Assembly (NCBI GenBank): GCA_045634305.1
Contig: JAZQZZ010000022.1
Coordinates: 16,491 to 80,490 of the forward strand
Direction of reading: 5' to 3'
Origin: HGM04593 sp045634305
GTDB lineage: Bacteria > Bacteroidota > Bacteroidia > Bacteroidales > Bacteroidaceae
DNA length: 64,000 nt
Below the pieces are notes generated by a model, which searched no databases, was not told the DNA's origin, and saw only the letters and a program-made list of their open reading frames with translations. This document shows positions 25,788-34,243 of the stretch, in pieces; the first letter of the stretch is position 1; each line of letters opens with the position of its first letter. Position numbers and translations under genes: made by a program.

Positions 25788-25818
25788 CAAAGCTAACTAT
25801 TTTAATGATAACTGCAAA
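25788..25818 (-). promoter_or_regulatory. Promoter of the DUF4254-GT9-methyltransferase operon
   Basis: Read on the minus strand, TTTG (25815-25818) lies 19 nt from TAGCTTTG (25788-25795), matching the Bacteroidota promoter consensus. It would start transcription about 65 nt upstream of the DUF4254 start codon. Confidence 0.6.
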
Positions 25819-25846
25819 ACTTTGCCCTAAAAGTCGTTTTAAGTTT

Positions 25847-26025
25847 GTATATTTGAAGTAAACTTCGAACATATACTGCACTCGCTGTGAAATTCGCTAA
25901 AGCAAGCTTTGCGTATCTCGCTCGTTTGTTCGTATATTTGCGGTAAACCGCGAATATATGCTGCACTCGCTGTGAAATCCGCTAAAGCAAGCTTTGCGTA
26001 TCTCGCTCGTTTGTTTATATATTTG
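25847..26025 (+). repeat. Two 85-bp tandem repeats, each with a promoter and a covarying palindrome
   Basis: Copies at 25847-25930 and 25932-26015 are identical except for about seven positions near their left ends, and a third partial copy (TATATTTG at 26018-26025) follows. Each unit holds TATATTTG at its start and TTTG 21 nt before the next TATATTTG, so the array strings together promoter elements with an 85-bp period. Just after the -7 element each copy has a palindrome: GAAGTAAACTTC in the first and GCGGTAAACCGC in the second. Both arms have changed together, keeping the pairing. The array ends just upstream of pdxB. With 25718-25846 it fills the gap between DUF4254 and pdxB; no gene is seen there. 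Confidence 0.9.
25993..26025 (+). promoter_or_regulatory. Promoter of pdxB
   Basis: TTTG (25993-25996), 21 nt, TATATTTG (26018-26025) is a full match to the Bacteroidota consensus. Transcription would start about 20 nt before the pdxB start codon. An equivalent element formed within the repeats (TTTG 25908-25911, TATATTTG 25933-25940) lies exactly one repeat unit upstream. Confidence 0.65.
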
Positions 26026-26051
26026 CATAGGTATAAAACGAAAAGGTGAAG

Positions 26052-27098
26052 ATGAAGGTTGTTATTGACGAAAAGATTCCCTATCTGCGTGATGCGTTGA
26101 CGGCGATGGGGATTGAGGTGGTGGCGTTGCCTGGCGATGCCATTGCAAATGGTGATCTGGTTGATGCCGAGGCTCTTTTTGTGCGTACGCGTACAAGGTG
26201 CAACGCGGCTCTTTTAGATAATACGGCGGTACGTTTCATAGGAACTGCGACAATCGGTTACGACCATATTGATGCCGGCTATTGTAATGAGGCCGGGATT
26301 ACATGGACGAATGCTGCGGGTTGTAATGCCGGAGCTGTGTTGCAGTATGTTCAGTCGGTGATTTATTCGTGGGCACGTGATAACGGTTGCTCTGTCGCCG
26401 GGCTTACTTTGGGTGTTGTCGGCCTGGGCGAGATTGGTTCACGTGTCGCTGAGTGGGCCGCGAGCGTGGGTATGCATGTGTTGGCCAATGACCCGCCGAA
26501 GGCCGATGCGGGCATGCCGGGGCTTGTGTCGTTGAAAGAGATTGCAGAGTCGAGTGACATAATAACGTTCCATCCGACACTGAATGTTGATGGGGTATAT
26601 AAAAGTCATCATCTTGCCGATGCGGCATTCTTCTCCCGTCTCGGGCATTGCAGACTGTTGATTAATGCTTCGCGTGGGCCGGTAGTCGATAACGATGCTC
26701 TGCTGGCTGCCATGGAAAGTGGCGCGGTGCAGTGTGCGGCTGTTGATGTGTGGGAAGGTGAGCCTGATATAAATCTAGCTTTGCTGGAGAGGGCGTATGT
26801 TGCGACTCCTCACATTGCCGGTTATTCGGCTGAGGGAAAAATGAATGCGACATCTATTGTGCTGGGCGAGTTCGCGCGTTATATTAATTATAAAGGAGAG
26901 GTTCCGCAGTTGAGGCTTGAGGCACCGTCGCAGCCTGTTGTGGTGGCCGGGAGCGAGGAGGAGGCTTTCCTGACAATATATTCGCCACTCGATGATACTG
27001 CGATGCTGAAGGGCGCGCCCGGTGATTTTGAGAGGTTGCGTAACAATTACAGGTTGCGTCGCGAACAAATTGCCTATGATATTCATATAAATGAATGA
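26052..27098 (+). CDS. pdxB: Erythronate-4-phosphate dehydrogenase
   Basis: PdxB oxidises 4-phospho-D-erythronate, the second step of DXP-dependent pyridoxal phosphate synthesis. The protein begins MKVVIDEKIPYLRDAL, has the NAD-binding loop GVVGLGEIGSRVAEWA near residue 120, and the D-isomer dehydrogenase catalytic stretch ATPHIAGYSAEGK near residue 255. The C-terminal dimerisation domain of PdxB follows. The frame also has an in-frame GTG two codons earlier (26046); ATG at 26052 is preferred because it is preceded by AAAAGG at a workable distance. The gene is monocistronic, with acpP starting its own transcript downstream. Confidence 0.9.
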   Translation: MKVVIDEKIPYLRDALTAMGIEVVALPGDAIANGDLVDAEALFVRTRTRCNAALLDNTAVRFIGTATIGYDHIDAGYCNEAGITWTNAAGCNAGAVLQYVQSVIYSWARDNGCSVAGLTLGVVGLGEIGSRVAEWAASVGMHVLANDPPKADAGMPGLVSLKEIAESSDIITFHPTLNVDGVYKSHHLADAAFFSRLGHCRLLINASRGPVVDNDALLAAMESGAVQCAAVDVWEGEPDINLALLERAYVATPHIAGYSAEGKMNATSIVLGEFARYINYKGEVPQLRLEAPSQPVVVAGSEEEAFLTIYSPLDDTAMLKGAPGDFERLRNNYRLRREQIAYDIHINE

Positions 27099-27180
27099 TT
27101 GAAGGAATGTTGATTTAGACTAAGTTTTGCACATTTTTGCATTGAATGTGCAACGGGTTTGCGTTTTTTTTCTATATTTC

Positions 27181-27211
27181 TTTGTAGTTCTTAATTTTTA
27201 TCTTACATTTG
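27181..27211 (+). promoter_or_regulatory. Promoter of acpP-fabF-rnc
   Basis: TTTG (27181-27184), 19 nt, TACATTTG (27204-27211) matches the Bacteroidota consensus. Transcription would begin near 27217, about 33 nt before the acpP start codon. Confidence 0.65.
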
Positions 27212-27249
27212 CGGCAAAGATATTTTACGAATCTTTAAAACTTACAATT

Positions 27250-27492
27250 ATGTCAGAAATTGAATCAAGAGTAAAACAGATTATCATTGAGAAGTTCGGT
27301 GTGTCAGAGTCAGTGGTTACATCAGAGGCTAACTTTACAAATGACTTGAGCGCAGACTCTTTGGATAGAGTAGAGCTTATTATGGAGATTGAGGACGAAT
27401 TCGGTATCTCAATTCCTGAGGATTTGGCTGAGAAAATTGCGACAGTAGGTGATGCTGTCAAGTATGTAGAGGAGAAGGTTGCCGAGAAGTAA
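27250..27492 (+). CDS. acpP: Acyl carrier protein
   Basis: The 80-residue acidic protein begins MSEIESRVKQIIIEKFGVSE and has the phosphopantetheine attachment serine in LSADSLDRVELIM near residue 38. It carries growing acyl chains in fatty-acid synthesis. The reading frame is open further upstream, to 27127, but that extension would cross the promoter and adds no ACP sequence, so ATG at 27250 is the start. Codon use is typical of highly expressed genes. The 36-base gap to fabF supports one transcript. Confidence 0.97.
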   Translation: MSEIESRVKQIIIEKFGVSESVVTSEANFTNDLSADSLDRVELIMEIEDEFGISIPEDLAEKIATVGDAVKYVEEKVAEK

Positions 27493-27528
27493 TTGACCTC
27501 TCTTCCTACTGTACTCTAACTATTCTAT

Positions 27529-28791
27529 ATGAAACTTAGAAGAGTTGTTGTAACAGGTCTTGGTGCTGTTTCGCCCATTGGTAACGATGTGCCCACAATG
27601 TGGGAGAATGCGGTCAATGGTGTGAGTGGCGCAGGACCTATTACTCATTTTGATGCATACCTATTCAAAACGCAGTTCGCTTGTGAGGTGAAGGGTTTTG
27701 ACCCTGCTTCGGTGATGGACCGTCGTGAACTTCGCAAGGTGGATATCGACACGCATTATGGCGTGGCGGCTGCAGTGGAGGCTATAAATGATAGCGCTCT
27801 GGATTTTGAAAAGGTTGATTGCAACAGAGTTGGCGTTATATTCGGTGAGGGTATCGGTGGATTGTGCGCTCTTGAAGACGAGATGCGTGCTTATGCGTTG
27901 AATCAGGAAAATGGTCCACGCTTCTCTCCGTTCCTCATTACAAAGATGATATCGGATATGACAACCGGTATAATCTCGATACGCTATGGGTTGAAGGGCC
28001 CCAATTATGTGACGACATCGGCATGTGCATCGTCTTCGAACGCTATAATCGACGCATATGACCAGATACGTCTCGGTCGTGCGGATGTGGTGATATCGGG
28101 TGGTGCAGAGGCTGCAATATGTAATAGTGGCGTTGGAGCTTTCAACGCAATGCATGCGTTGTCGGTGCGTAATGATGACCCAAAAGGTGCATCGCGTCCG
28201 TTCAGCAAGAGCCGTGATGGCTTTGTCATAGCCGAAGGTGCTGCTTCCCTGGTTCTTGAGGAGTATGAACATGCTGTTGCGCGTGGTGCAAAAATCTATG
28301 CCGAGATTGTCGGTACGGGTCTGACGGCTGATGCTCATCATATAACAGCGCCGCATCCCGAGGGTGAAGGTGCCTACCGTGTGATGAAAGTTGCGCTCGA
28401 GGAAGCCGGTCTGCCGCTTGAAAGTGTGGATTACATAAATGTACATGGTACTTCAACGTATGCAGGCGATATCGCCGAGGCAAAGGCTATAAAGAATCTC
28501 TTCGGTGAGCATGCATACAAGTTGAATATCAGTTCTACAAAGTCAATGACAGGTCATTTGCTTGGTGGTGCAGGAGCGCTTGAGGCTGTGCTGACAGTGC
28601 TTACCATGGAGCATGGTATAGTTCCTCCAACAATTAACCATGTCGAGGGGGACGAGGATCCTGAAATTGATTATGCAATGAACTTTACCTTTAACAAGGC
28701 GCAGAAGAGGAATGTGAATGTCGCTTTGTCGAATACATTCGGCTTCGGTGGCCATAACGCAAGCATTGCTTTTAAGAAAATTGAAGGCTGA
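27529..28791 (+). CDS. fabF: 3-oxoacyl-[acyl-carrier-protein] synthase II
   Basis: This 420-residue condensing enzyme extends acyl-ACP with malonyl-ACP. The Cys-His-His triad is visible: the cysteine in VTTSACASSSNAI near residue 165, a histidine in NVHGTSTYAGD near residue 305 and a histidine in KSMTGHLLGGAGALEA near residue 342. The C-terminal GFGGHNASIAFKK is standard. It lies between acpP and rnc, the usual acpP-fabF-rnc order of Bacteroidota. A 261-codon open frame on the opposite strand is only a codon-bias shadow. Confidence 0.97.
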   Translation: MKLRRVVVTGLGAVSPIGNDVPTMWENAVNGVSGAGPITHFDAYLFKTQFACEVKGFDPASVMDRRELRKVDIDTHYGVAAAVEAINDSALDFEKVDCNRVGVIFGEGIGGLCALEDEMRAYALNQENGPRFSPFLITKMISDMTTGIISIRYGLKGPNYVTTSACASSSNAIIDAYDQIRLGRADVVISGGAEAAICNSGVGAFNAMHALSVRNDDPKGASRPFSKSRDGFVIAEGAASLVLEEYEHAVARGAKIYAEIVGTGLTADAHHITAPHPEGEGAYRVMKVALEEAGLPLESVDYINVHGTSTYAGDIAEAKAIKNLFGEHAYKLNISSTKSMTGHLLGGAGALEAVLTVLTMEHGIVPPTINHVEGDEDPEIDYAMNFTFNKAQKRNVNVALSNTFGFGGHNASIAFKKIEG

Positions 28792-29509
28792 TAGATTTTT
28801 CAAGAAACTGATTGACAAGATAAGACTCCTGTCCCGCAAGGACAGGGAGTCTTATTTGTTGTTATACTCGATTCTTGGGTATGTGCCTCGTGATATTAAA
28901 CTCTATGAAATGGCTATGACGCACAGTTCTACATCGGGTGCAAAGAAATTGTCGTGCAACGAGCGTCTGGAGTTTCTGGGTGACGCTGTGCTCAGTTCAA
29001 TTACCGCTGATTATCTTTATTCAAAATTCGACCGTGAGCGCGAGGGATTCCTTACCAAGTCTCGCAGCAATCTCGTCTGCCGCGAGAGGTTGAATGAACT
29101 TGCTCTTCAGATTGGGCTCGACAAATATGTGAATGCGTGTGGAGTGGCGCATCAGCATAACAATTATATATATGGCAATGCTCTCGAGGCTCTTGTGGGT
29201 GCCATATACATTGACAAGGGGTATAAACAATGCCGCCGTTTCCTGCTCGACAGGGTTTTTTCGCGTCTTGTTGATATTGAATCGGTGGTGAAGGCCGACA
29301 AGAACTACAAGAGCCGTCTTATTGAATGGGGGCAGAAGAAGCATATTGATGTCGAGTTCCGCATTGTGAGCGAGGAACTGCGTAAGGAGGGGGTCTTTTT
29401 TGTGAGTGAGGTGCTTGTCGGCGGCGAGGTGTGTGGCATAGGTGATGGCTTCTCAAAACGCGAGAGCCAACAGAAAGCTGCCCGTCAGGCGCTGGCAAAA
29501 ATCAAATGA
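28781..29509 (+). CDS. rnc: Ribonuclease III
   Basis: RNase III cleaves double-stranded RNA in rRNA and mRNA processing. The signature NERLEFLGDAVLSSI, with the metal-binding acids, is near residue 48; the C-terminal double-stranded-RNA-binding domain includes KSRLIEWGQKK and RESQQKAARQALAKIK. The start is uncertain. TTG at 28781, overlapping the fabF stop by 11 bases, gives the length and N-terminus expected for Bacteroidota enzymes (KKLIDKIRLLSRKD follows). The first ATG in frame, 28718, lies 63 bases further inside fabF and has an AGAGG ahead of it. Confidence 0.93.
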   Translation: MKADRFFKKLIDKIRLLSRKDRESYLLLYSILGYVPRDIKLYEMAMTHSSTSGAKKLSCNERLEFLGDAVLSSITADYLYSKFDREREGFLTKSRSNLVCRERLNELALQIGLDKYVNACGVAHQHNNYIYGNALEALVGAIYIDKGYKQCRRFLLDRVFSRLVDIESVVKADKNYKSRLIEWGQKKHIDVEFRIVSEELRKEGVFFVSEVLVGGEVCGIGDGFSKRESQQKAARQALAKIK

Positions 29510-29534
29510 GCGCTCCTTTTGTGTAATATGCTCT

Positions 29535-29915
29535 TTAAATTCTATCTTGTCTTCTGCTTGAAAGTGTAACGGCTGCTTTGAGCCTGTCACCACCCATTGG
29601 AGGGGTGTCCTTACATAGGGTTATCCTTATTGAATTTACCTGTCCGAAAGTTCCGTATATCCTTTTTGAAATCCTATTGCATACGTGTTCCAACAGGTTG
29701 GATGGCTGTTCCATCTCTCTACACAGGATATCATATACGTCGGCGTAGCTTACGGTGCCGTCAATCAAGTCGCTTTCAGCGCAACTGCAATCGTCGATTC
29801 CAAGTTCAATGTCAATTGTGAACCAGGCACCAATCTCGCGTTCCTGTTGCATGACTCCGTGGTGTGCGAACAGGTGTACGTCGCGCAGTTCTATGTTGTA
29901 TTGGTCTATGTGCAT
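29535..29915 (-). CDS. folB: Dihydroneopterin aldolase
   Basis: The 126-residue protein matches FolB, which splits 7,8-dihydroneopterin in folate synthesis. Diagnostic stretches are LRDVHLFAHHGVMQQEREIG near residue 10, with the substrate-binding region, a tyrosine in GTVSYADVYD near residue 57, and the catalytic lysine in ITLCKDTPPMGG near residue 104. It converges with rnc, with 25 bases between the stops, and lies downstream of the ribonucleotide reductase gene on the same strand but after a hairpin, so it is probably expressed separately or by read-through. Confidence 0.9.
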   Translation of the reverse strand: MHIDQYNIELRDVHLFAHHGVMQQEREIGAWFTIDIELGIDDCSCAESDLIDGTVSYADVYDILCREMEQPSNLLEHVCNRISKRIYGTFGQVNSIRITLCKDTPPMGGDRLKAAVTLSSRRQDRI

Positions 29916-29933
29916 GATGGTGGTTTGTTTTGC

Positions 29934-29962
29934 TTTAAAGAGCCACGTTGTGGCTCTTTAAA
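29934..29962 (-). terminator. Hairpin after the ribonucleotide reductase gene
   Basis: A perfect 13-bp stem (TTTAAAGAGCCAC and its complement) with a 3-nt loop lies 24 bases past the stop of the reductase gene and before folB. It lacks a clear T run outside the stem, though the stem ends are A/T-rich. The most likely job is transcription termination or 3'-end protection. Confidence 0.55.
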
Positions 29963-29985
29963 GTCTGTGGGTTGGAATCTTTATT

Positions 29986-32517
29986 TTATCCGCATTTTGA
30001 ATATCCGCATCCGGGGCAGTGCAGACAGCCTTCCTCGAAAATCAACTGCTGCTTGCAGTTAGGGCATTTCTCGGCAGTTGATGTACCATCCTTGATGTAG
30101 CGTTTGAGGGCGCGCTCAACACCGTTTTTCCATGTGTTGATATTGTCCGATGCCAACTGCAATGATGAAATAAGTTTAATGACCTGCTCTATTGGCATTT
30201 TATATCGCAACACTCCCGAAATGAGCTTTGCATAGTTCCAAAACTCGGGATTGAAACGCTCGGACAATCCTTCGATTGTTGTCTTGTAACCGATTTTGTT
30301 CTCAAACTGGAAATCATAGCGCTTGCTTCCGTCTTCATTGGTGTGCTTTATGATGATTCCCTGAGTTACATTCTTTGGTAGTGGAATGCCATCCTCGTCA
30401 TCCTGTTGTCCGGTGAAAATCTCGTAAGGCTCTCCGTTTAGCAAACCAATGAACGCCACCCACTTCTCCTTGTTGTTCTGAAAACGTACAACATCGGCCT
30501 TAAGTGTTGTGGGGCGCACTTCTGTTATGAATGGCTTGGCCTCATCGTTCTCTTTTTTCTCTTTCTTGCTCTCTGCCGATACCAGTACGCCAGCGCGTGA
30601 ACCGTCACGGTAAACGGTACATCCCTTGCAACCGCACTTCCAGGCTGTCACGTATAGCTCGTTGACAAGTTTTTCGTCAACATTGTTCGGCAGGTTTATG
30701 GTTACGCTTATAGAGTGATCCACCCACTTTTGTATACGGCCCTGCATCTCCACCTTTGCTACCCAGTCAATGTCGTTCGACGTTGCCTTGCTGTAGGGGG
30801 AGCGTGCCACAATGTTGTCTATCTCGGTCTGTGAATATCGTTTCGTGGTGTCTATGCCGCTGCTTTTCATCCACTCTATGAATTTGTGGTGGTATACGAT
30901 GTACTCTTCGAATGAATCGCCGTTCTCATCGGTGAAATCCACGTGTACGTTTGTGTCGTTGGGGTTTACTTTTCTGCGGCGTTTATATACCGGCATGAAT
31001 ACCGGTTCTATGCCCGATGTGGTCTGCGTCATTATGCTCACCGTGCCGGTTGGGGCAATCGTAAGGCAGGCGATGTTACGGCGGCCATATTTCTCCATAT
31101 TCTCGTAAAGGCTTGGGCAAGCCTCTTTCAAACGGTTGATAAATGGATTGGCGGCTTCGCGTTTTATGTCGAAAACCTCGAATGCACCACGCTCCTTGGC
31201 AAGGTTGACCGATGAAGAGTATACTGCAATGGCCAGTGTCTTGTGTACCTCTTCGGCGAAAGCTGTTGCCTCTTCGGTGCCGTAGCGCAGTCCCATGGCG
31301 GCAAGCATGTCGCCCTCGGCTGTGATACCGACGCCGGTGCGGCGTCCCATGCTGCTCTTGCGGTATATCTTGTCCCAAAGTCTTTTCTCTGCTCCCTTAA
31401 CCTCTTCGCTCTCTGGGTCGCTCTCAATCTTTTCCTTGATAGCTTCAATCTTTTCAAGTTCAAGATCAATGATGTCGTCCATTATGCGCTGTGTCTTTGT
31501 GGCGTGCTCCTTGAACAGCTCGAAATCAAAATAAGCCTCCGGGGTAAATGGATTAACCACATAAGAGAACAGGTTGATGGCAATGAGGCGGCACGAATCG
31601 TATGGGCATAAAGGAATCTCGCCGCATGGGTTGGTGGATACGGTCTCAAAACCCAGGTCGGCATAGCAGTCGGGAATCGATTCGCGCTTGATGGTGTCCC
31701 AGAAAAGTACTCCCGGCTCGGCCGATTTCCAAGCGTTGTGGATAATCTTCTCCCATAGTTTGGTGGCATCTATATCCTTTGTATATAAAGGAGTGTCGGC
31801 GTTTATCGGGTATTGTTGCCTATAAGGTGTGGCTGTTGTTACAGCCTTCATGAAATCGTCATCAATCTTTACAGATACGTTGGCACCCGTAACCTTACCT
31901 TCGGTCATCTTTGCATCGATGAAGGCTTCTGCATCGGGGTGCTTTATGGACACGCTGAGCATCAATGCTCCGCGTCGGCCATCCTGTGCTACCTCGCGTG
32001 TTGAGTTTGAATAGCGCTCCATGAACGGTACAAGTCCGGTTGATGTTAGAGCCGAATTCTTCACCGGTGAACCTTTGGGACGTATGTGTGAGAGATCGTG
32101 ACCAACGCCACCGCGTCGCTTCATAAGCTGTACCTGTTCCTCGTCAATACGTATGATTGCACCATATGAGTCGGCGCTGCCGTCCAAACCTATCACGAAA
32201 CAATTGGAGAGTGATGCAATCTGGAATTCGTTGCCGATTCCTGTCATTGGGCTGCCGGATGGCACTACGTACTTGAATTTGTCGAGCAACGCGAAAACCT
32301 CTTCTGCCGACATTGGATTCTCATACTTCGACTCAATTCTTGCAATCTCGTTGGCTATTCGCCAATGCATGTCTTGAGGTGACTTTTCGTAGATGTTTCC
32401 GAAAGAGTCCTTGAGTGCATATTTGTTTACCCAAACTCTTGCTGCAAGCTCGTCTCCGCCAAAGTATTCAAGCGAGGCTTTAATGGCTTCGTCCTGAGAG
32501 TATTTCTGTTTTTCCAT
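29986..32517 (-). CDS. nrdJ: Adenosylcobalamin-dependent ribonucleotide reductase (class II)
   Basis: The 843-residue protein reduces ribonucleotides to deoxyribonucleotides using a cobalamin-derived radical. Visible elements are a redox cysteine in IASLSNCFVIGLDG near residue 110, the thiyl-radical region SCRLIAINL preceded by NPCGEIPLCPYD near residue 300, and LTIAPTGTVSIMTQTTSGIE near residue 495. The C-terminus ends in a cysteine-rich zinc-ribbon-like segment (CPNC and CPGCGYSKCG). It is transcribed alone from its own promoter. There is no small subunit gene nearby, as expected for class II. The leader is only about 50 nt and holds no cobalamin riboswitch. Confidence 0.93.
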   Translation of the reverse strand: MEKQKYSQDEAIKASLEYFGGDELAARVWVNKYALKDSFGNIYEKSPQDMHWRIANEIARIESKYENPMSAEEVFALLDKFKYVVPSGSPMTGIGNEFQIASLSNCFVIGLDGSADSYGAIIRIDEEQVQLMKRRGGVGHDLSHIRPKGSPVKNSALTSTGLVPFMERYSNSTREVAQDGRRGALMLSVSIKHPDAEAFIDAKMTEGKVTGANVSVKIDDDFMKAVTTATPYRQQYPINADTPLYTKDIDATKLWEKIIHNAWKSAEPGVLFWDTIKRESIPDCYADLGFETVSTNPCGEIPLCPYDSCRLIAINLFSYVVNPFTPEAYFDFELFKEHATKTQRIMDDIIDLELEKIEAIKEKIESDPESEEVKGAEKRLWDKIYRKSSMGRRTGVGITAEGDMLAAMGLRYGTEEATAFAEEVHKTLAIAVYSSSVNLAKERGAFEVFDIKREAANPFINRLKEACPSLYENMEKYGRRNIACLTIAPTGTVSIMTQTTSGIEPVFMPVYKRRRKVNPNDTNVHVDFTDENGDSFEEYIVYHHKFIEWMKSSGIDTTKRYSQTEIDNIVARSPYSKATSNDIDWVAKVEMQGRIQKWVDHSISVTINLPNNVDEKLVNELYVTAWKCGCKGCTVYRDGSRAGVLVSAESKKEKKENDEAKPFITEVRPTTLKADVVRFQNNKEKWVAFIGLLNGEPYEIFTGQQDDEDGIPLPKNVTQGIIIKHTNEDGSKRYDFQFENKIGYKTTIEGLSERFNPEFWNYAKLISGVLRYKMPIEQVIKLISSLQLASDNINTWKNGVERALKRYIKDGTSTAEKCPNCKQQLIFEEGCLHCPGCGYSKCG

Positions 32518-32570
32518 TCTGGTGTTTTTGTAGTTGTTGGTTCTTGAAAGTTTTTCTTAATTGAGGATTA

Positions 32571-32602
32571 CAAAATTAAAAATCATTTCCATAATTACCA
32601 AA
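32571..32602 (-). promoter_or_regulatory. Promoter of nrdJ
   Basis: On the minus strand TTTG (32599-32602), 20 nt, TAATTTTG (32571-32578) matches the Bacteroidota consensus and predicts a start near 32566, giving a leader of about 50 nt. The rest of the 335-bp gap between nrdJ and dnaA (32603-32792) is AT-rich, has no gene that I can support, and ends at the dnaA hairpin. Confidence 0.6.
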
Positions 32603-32792
32603 TAAAATAGTTGTTTAACTATTTATAAATGAAAAGTTTTCCAAAAATATTTTTAACCAGTTGAATATCAGATATTTGAATTTTTGAGAGACAAGAAAAG
32701 TTTTCCAAAAAGATATTTTGCAATTGTCTTTTATGGAATTTGGTTTTGCTTTTTGTGTCACCATGTAATCCGATTCGTTTGCATTTTATATA

Positions 32793-32835
32793 ATATCAGC
32801 AGCCGCACCATCAAAAGTGGCACGGCCGCTGATAT
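32793..32835 (-). terminator. Terminator-like hairpin after dnaA
   Basis: A long stem pairs ATATCAGC...GCCGCACC with its imperfect complement around a short TCAAAAGT loop. It lies 17 bases past the dnaA stop codon. The sequence after the stem on the minus strand is A/T-rich (TATAAAATGC) rather than a pure T run. Confidence 0.6.
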
Positions 32836-32851
32836 CGTTATACTTATTGTA

Positions 32852-34243
32852 TTATGCGCTTAAAAGCGAGTTGTCAATTTCTTCAAGTTCGACGCGGAAC
32901 TGCTTGTCTGTGTCTGCAAGGTTGGCAATGGTCTTGCATGCGTGGAGTACTGTGGCATGGTCTCTGTCTCCTACATATTTGCCGATTTTTGATGTAGACA
33001 TGTCAAGGTGTTTCTTTGCAAGGTACATGGCAACCTGACGTACAAGTACCACTTCGCGTTTGCGTGAGCGTGTGTTGATGGCGTTTGCTTCAACACCGTA
33101 GTACTCAGAAACCTTCTTTATGATATCGTCAATGGTGATTGTCTTTTTCTCATAATCTGAGAAATCACCAATGATTCTGCGTGCAAGGTTAATGTCGATA
33201 TCGGCATTGTTGATTGTAGAGTGTGCCATGATTGACACGACTATGCCCTCAAGGTCACGGATACTTGCATTTACGTTCTCTGCAATGTATGATATAACCT
33301 CTTCGGGGAATTTCAAACCATCCCTGTATATTTTGTTGCGAAGGATGTTCTTACGCAATTCAAAATCAGGTTTTTCGATCTCGGCTGTCATGCCCCACTT
33401 GAATCGTGTAATTAAACGCTCTTCCATACCCTGCAATTGTGCCGGTGAGCGATCTGATGTCATAATCAGCTGCTTGCCGTTCAGATGCAGGTGGTTGAAT
33501 ATATGGAAGAAAGCGTTTTGGGTCTTCTGAAGGCCCGCAAACTCCTGAATGTCGTCAATGATAAGGACATCAATGCTTTGATAGAATCTCATGAAATCAT
33601 TGAAGTTTTTCTGGAGTATAGAATCTGTATATTGTACCTGGAACAGATGTGCCGATACGTAAAGCACTCTCAGTTCGGGATGCAACTCTTTGATCTTGAT
33701 ACCGATGGCATTTATCAAGTGAGTCTTTCCTACACCCGATGAACCATGTATGAATAATGGGTTGAAGGCTCTGCCCGGCTTGTCGGCGACGCTGATGGCC
33801 ACTGAACGTGAGAGGCGGTTACTGATACCCTCTACATAGTTGTCGAATGTATAGCGGTTGATGAGCATTGAGTCAAGCTCCTGTATTGCTTCTTGCTTTG
33901 CTACAGGAGAACTGTTGCCGCTGTTCGCGGTTCTTCGGCCTGTAGAAACACCACCCTCGGTGCCTACTTCCATGCTAAGGTTGTTGTCCTTGTCTGTGAG
34001 CACACTGTACATGAGCTGTGTGCCGTTGCCCATAACCTTGAACAGGGTAGAACGCAACAGGTCGACAAAGTTTCCTTCCAGAAACTCGTATACAAAATTG
34101 CTCTTCACCTGTATGGTAAGAGTGTTACCTTCGTACTTGAGCGGTGTGATATCCGCAAACCAAGTATTGAAGGTTGTTTCAGAGACATTGTCGCGAATGA
34201 TCTCCAAACATTTTTTCCATTTTGTATCGAGGTTAAGTGTCAT
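32852..34243 (-). CDS. dnaA: Chromosomal replication initiator protein DnaA
   Basis: The 463-residue protein has all DnaA domains: the N-terminal domain starting LDTKWKKCLEIIRDNVSETT, AAA+ domain with Walker A HGSSGVGKTHLINAIG near residue 170 and Walker B VLIIDDIQEF near residue 225, and the DNA-binding helix-turn-helix with VGDRDHATVLHACKTI near residue 435. An in-frame ATG ten codons further upstream exists (34273); 34243 is preferred because it gives the family's usual distance to the WxxCL motif. The gene is alone on its strand here, with dnaX separated by a strong hairpin. Confidence 0.96.
   Translation of the reverse strand: MTLNLDTKWKKCLEIIRDNVSETTFNTWFADITPLKYEGNTLTIQVKSNFVYEFLEGNFVDLLRSTLFKVMGNGTQLMYSVLTDKDNNLSMEVGTEGGVSTGRRTANSGNSSPVAKQEAIQELDSMLINRYTFDNYVEGISNRLSRSVAISVADKPGRAFNPLFIHGSSGVGKTHLINAIGIKIKELHPELRVLYVSAHLFQVQYTDSILQKNFNDFMRFYQSIDVLIIDDIQEFAGLQKTQNAFFHIFNHLHLNGKQLIMTSDRSPAQLQGMEERLITRFKWGMTAEIEKPDFELRKNILRNKIYRDGLKFPEEVISYIAENVNASIRDLEGIVVSIMAHSTINNADIDINLARRIIGDFSDYEKKTITIDDIIKKVSEYYGVEANAINTRSRKREVVLVRQVAMYLAKKHLDMSTSKIGKYVGDRDHATVLHACKTIANLADTDKQFRVELEEIDNSLLSA

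Noticed and set aside
25847..26025. Tandem repeats as a CRISPR array
   Set aside because: The units are 85 bp, directly adjacent with no unique spacers, carry promoter elements, and no cas gene is near.
27661..28446. 261-codon open frame on the minus strand opposite fabF
   Set aside because: It lies wholly inside the clear fabF gene and its translation is rich in Cys, His and Arg with no domain; it is a codon-bias shadow.
32518..32851. Cobalamin riboswitch upstream of nrdJ
   Set aside because: No B12-box-like sequence was seen on the minus strand, and the predicted leader is only about 50 nt. The GC-rich hairpin there belongs to the end of dnaA.
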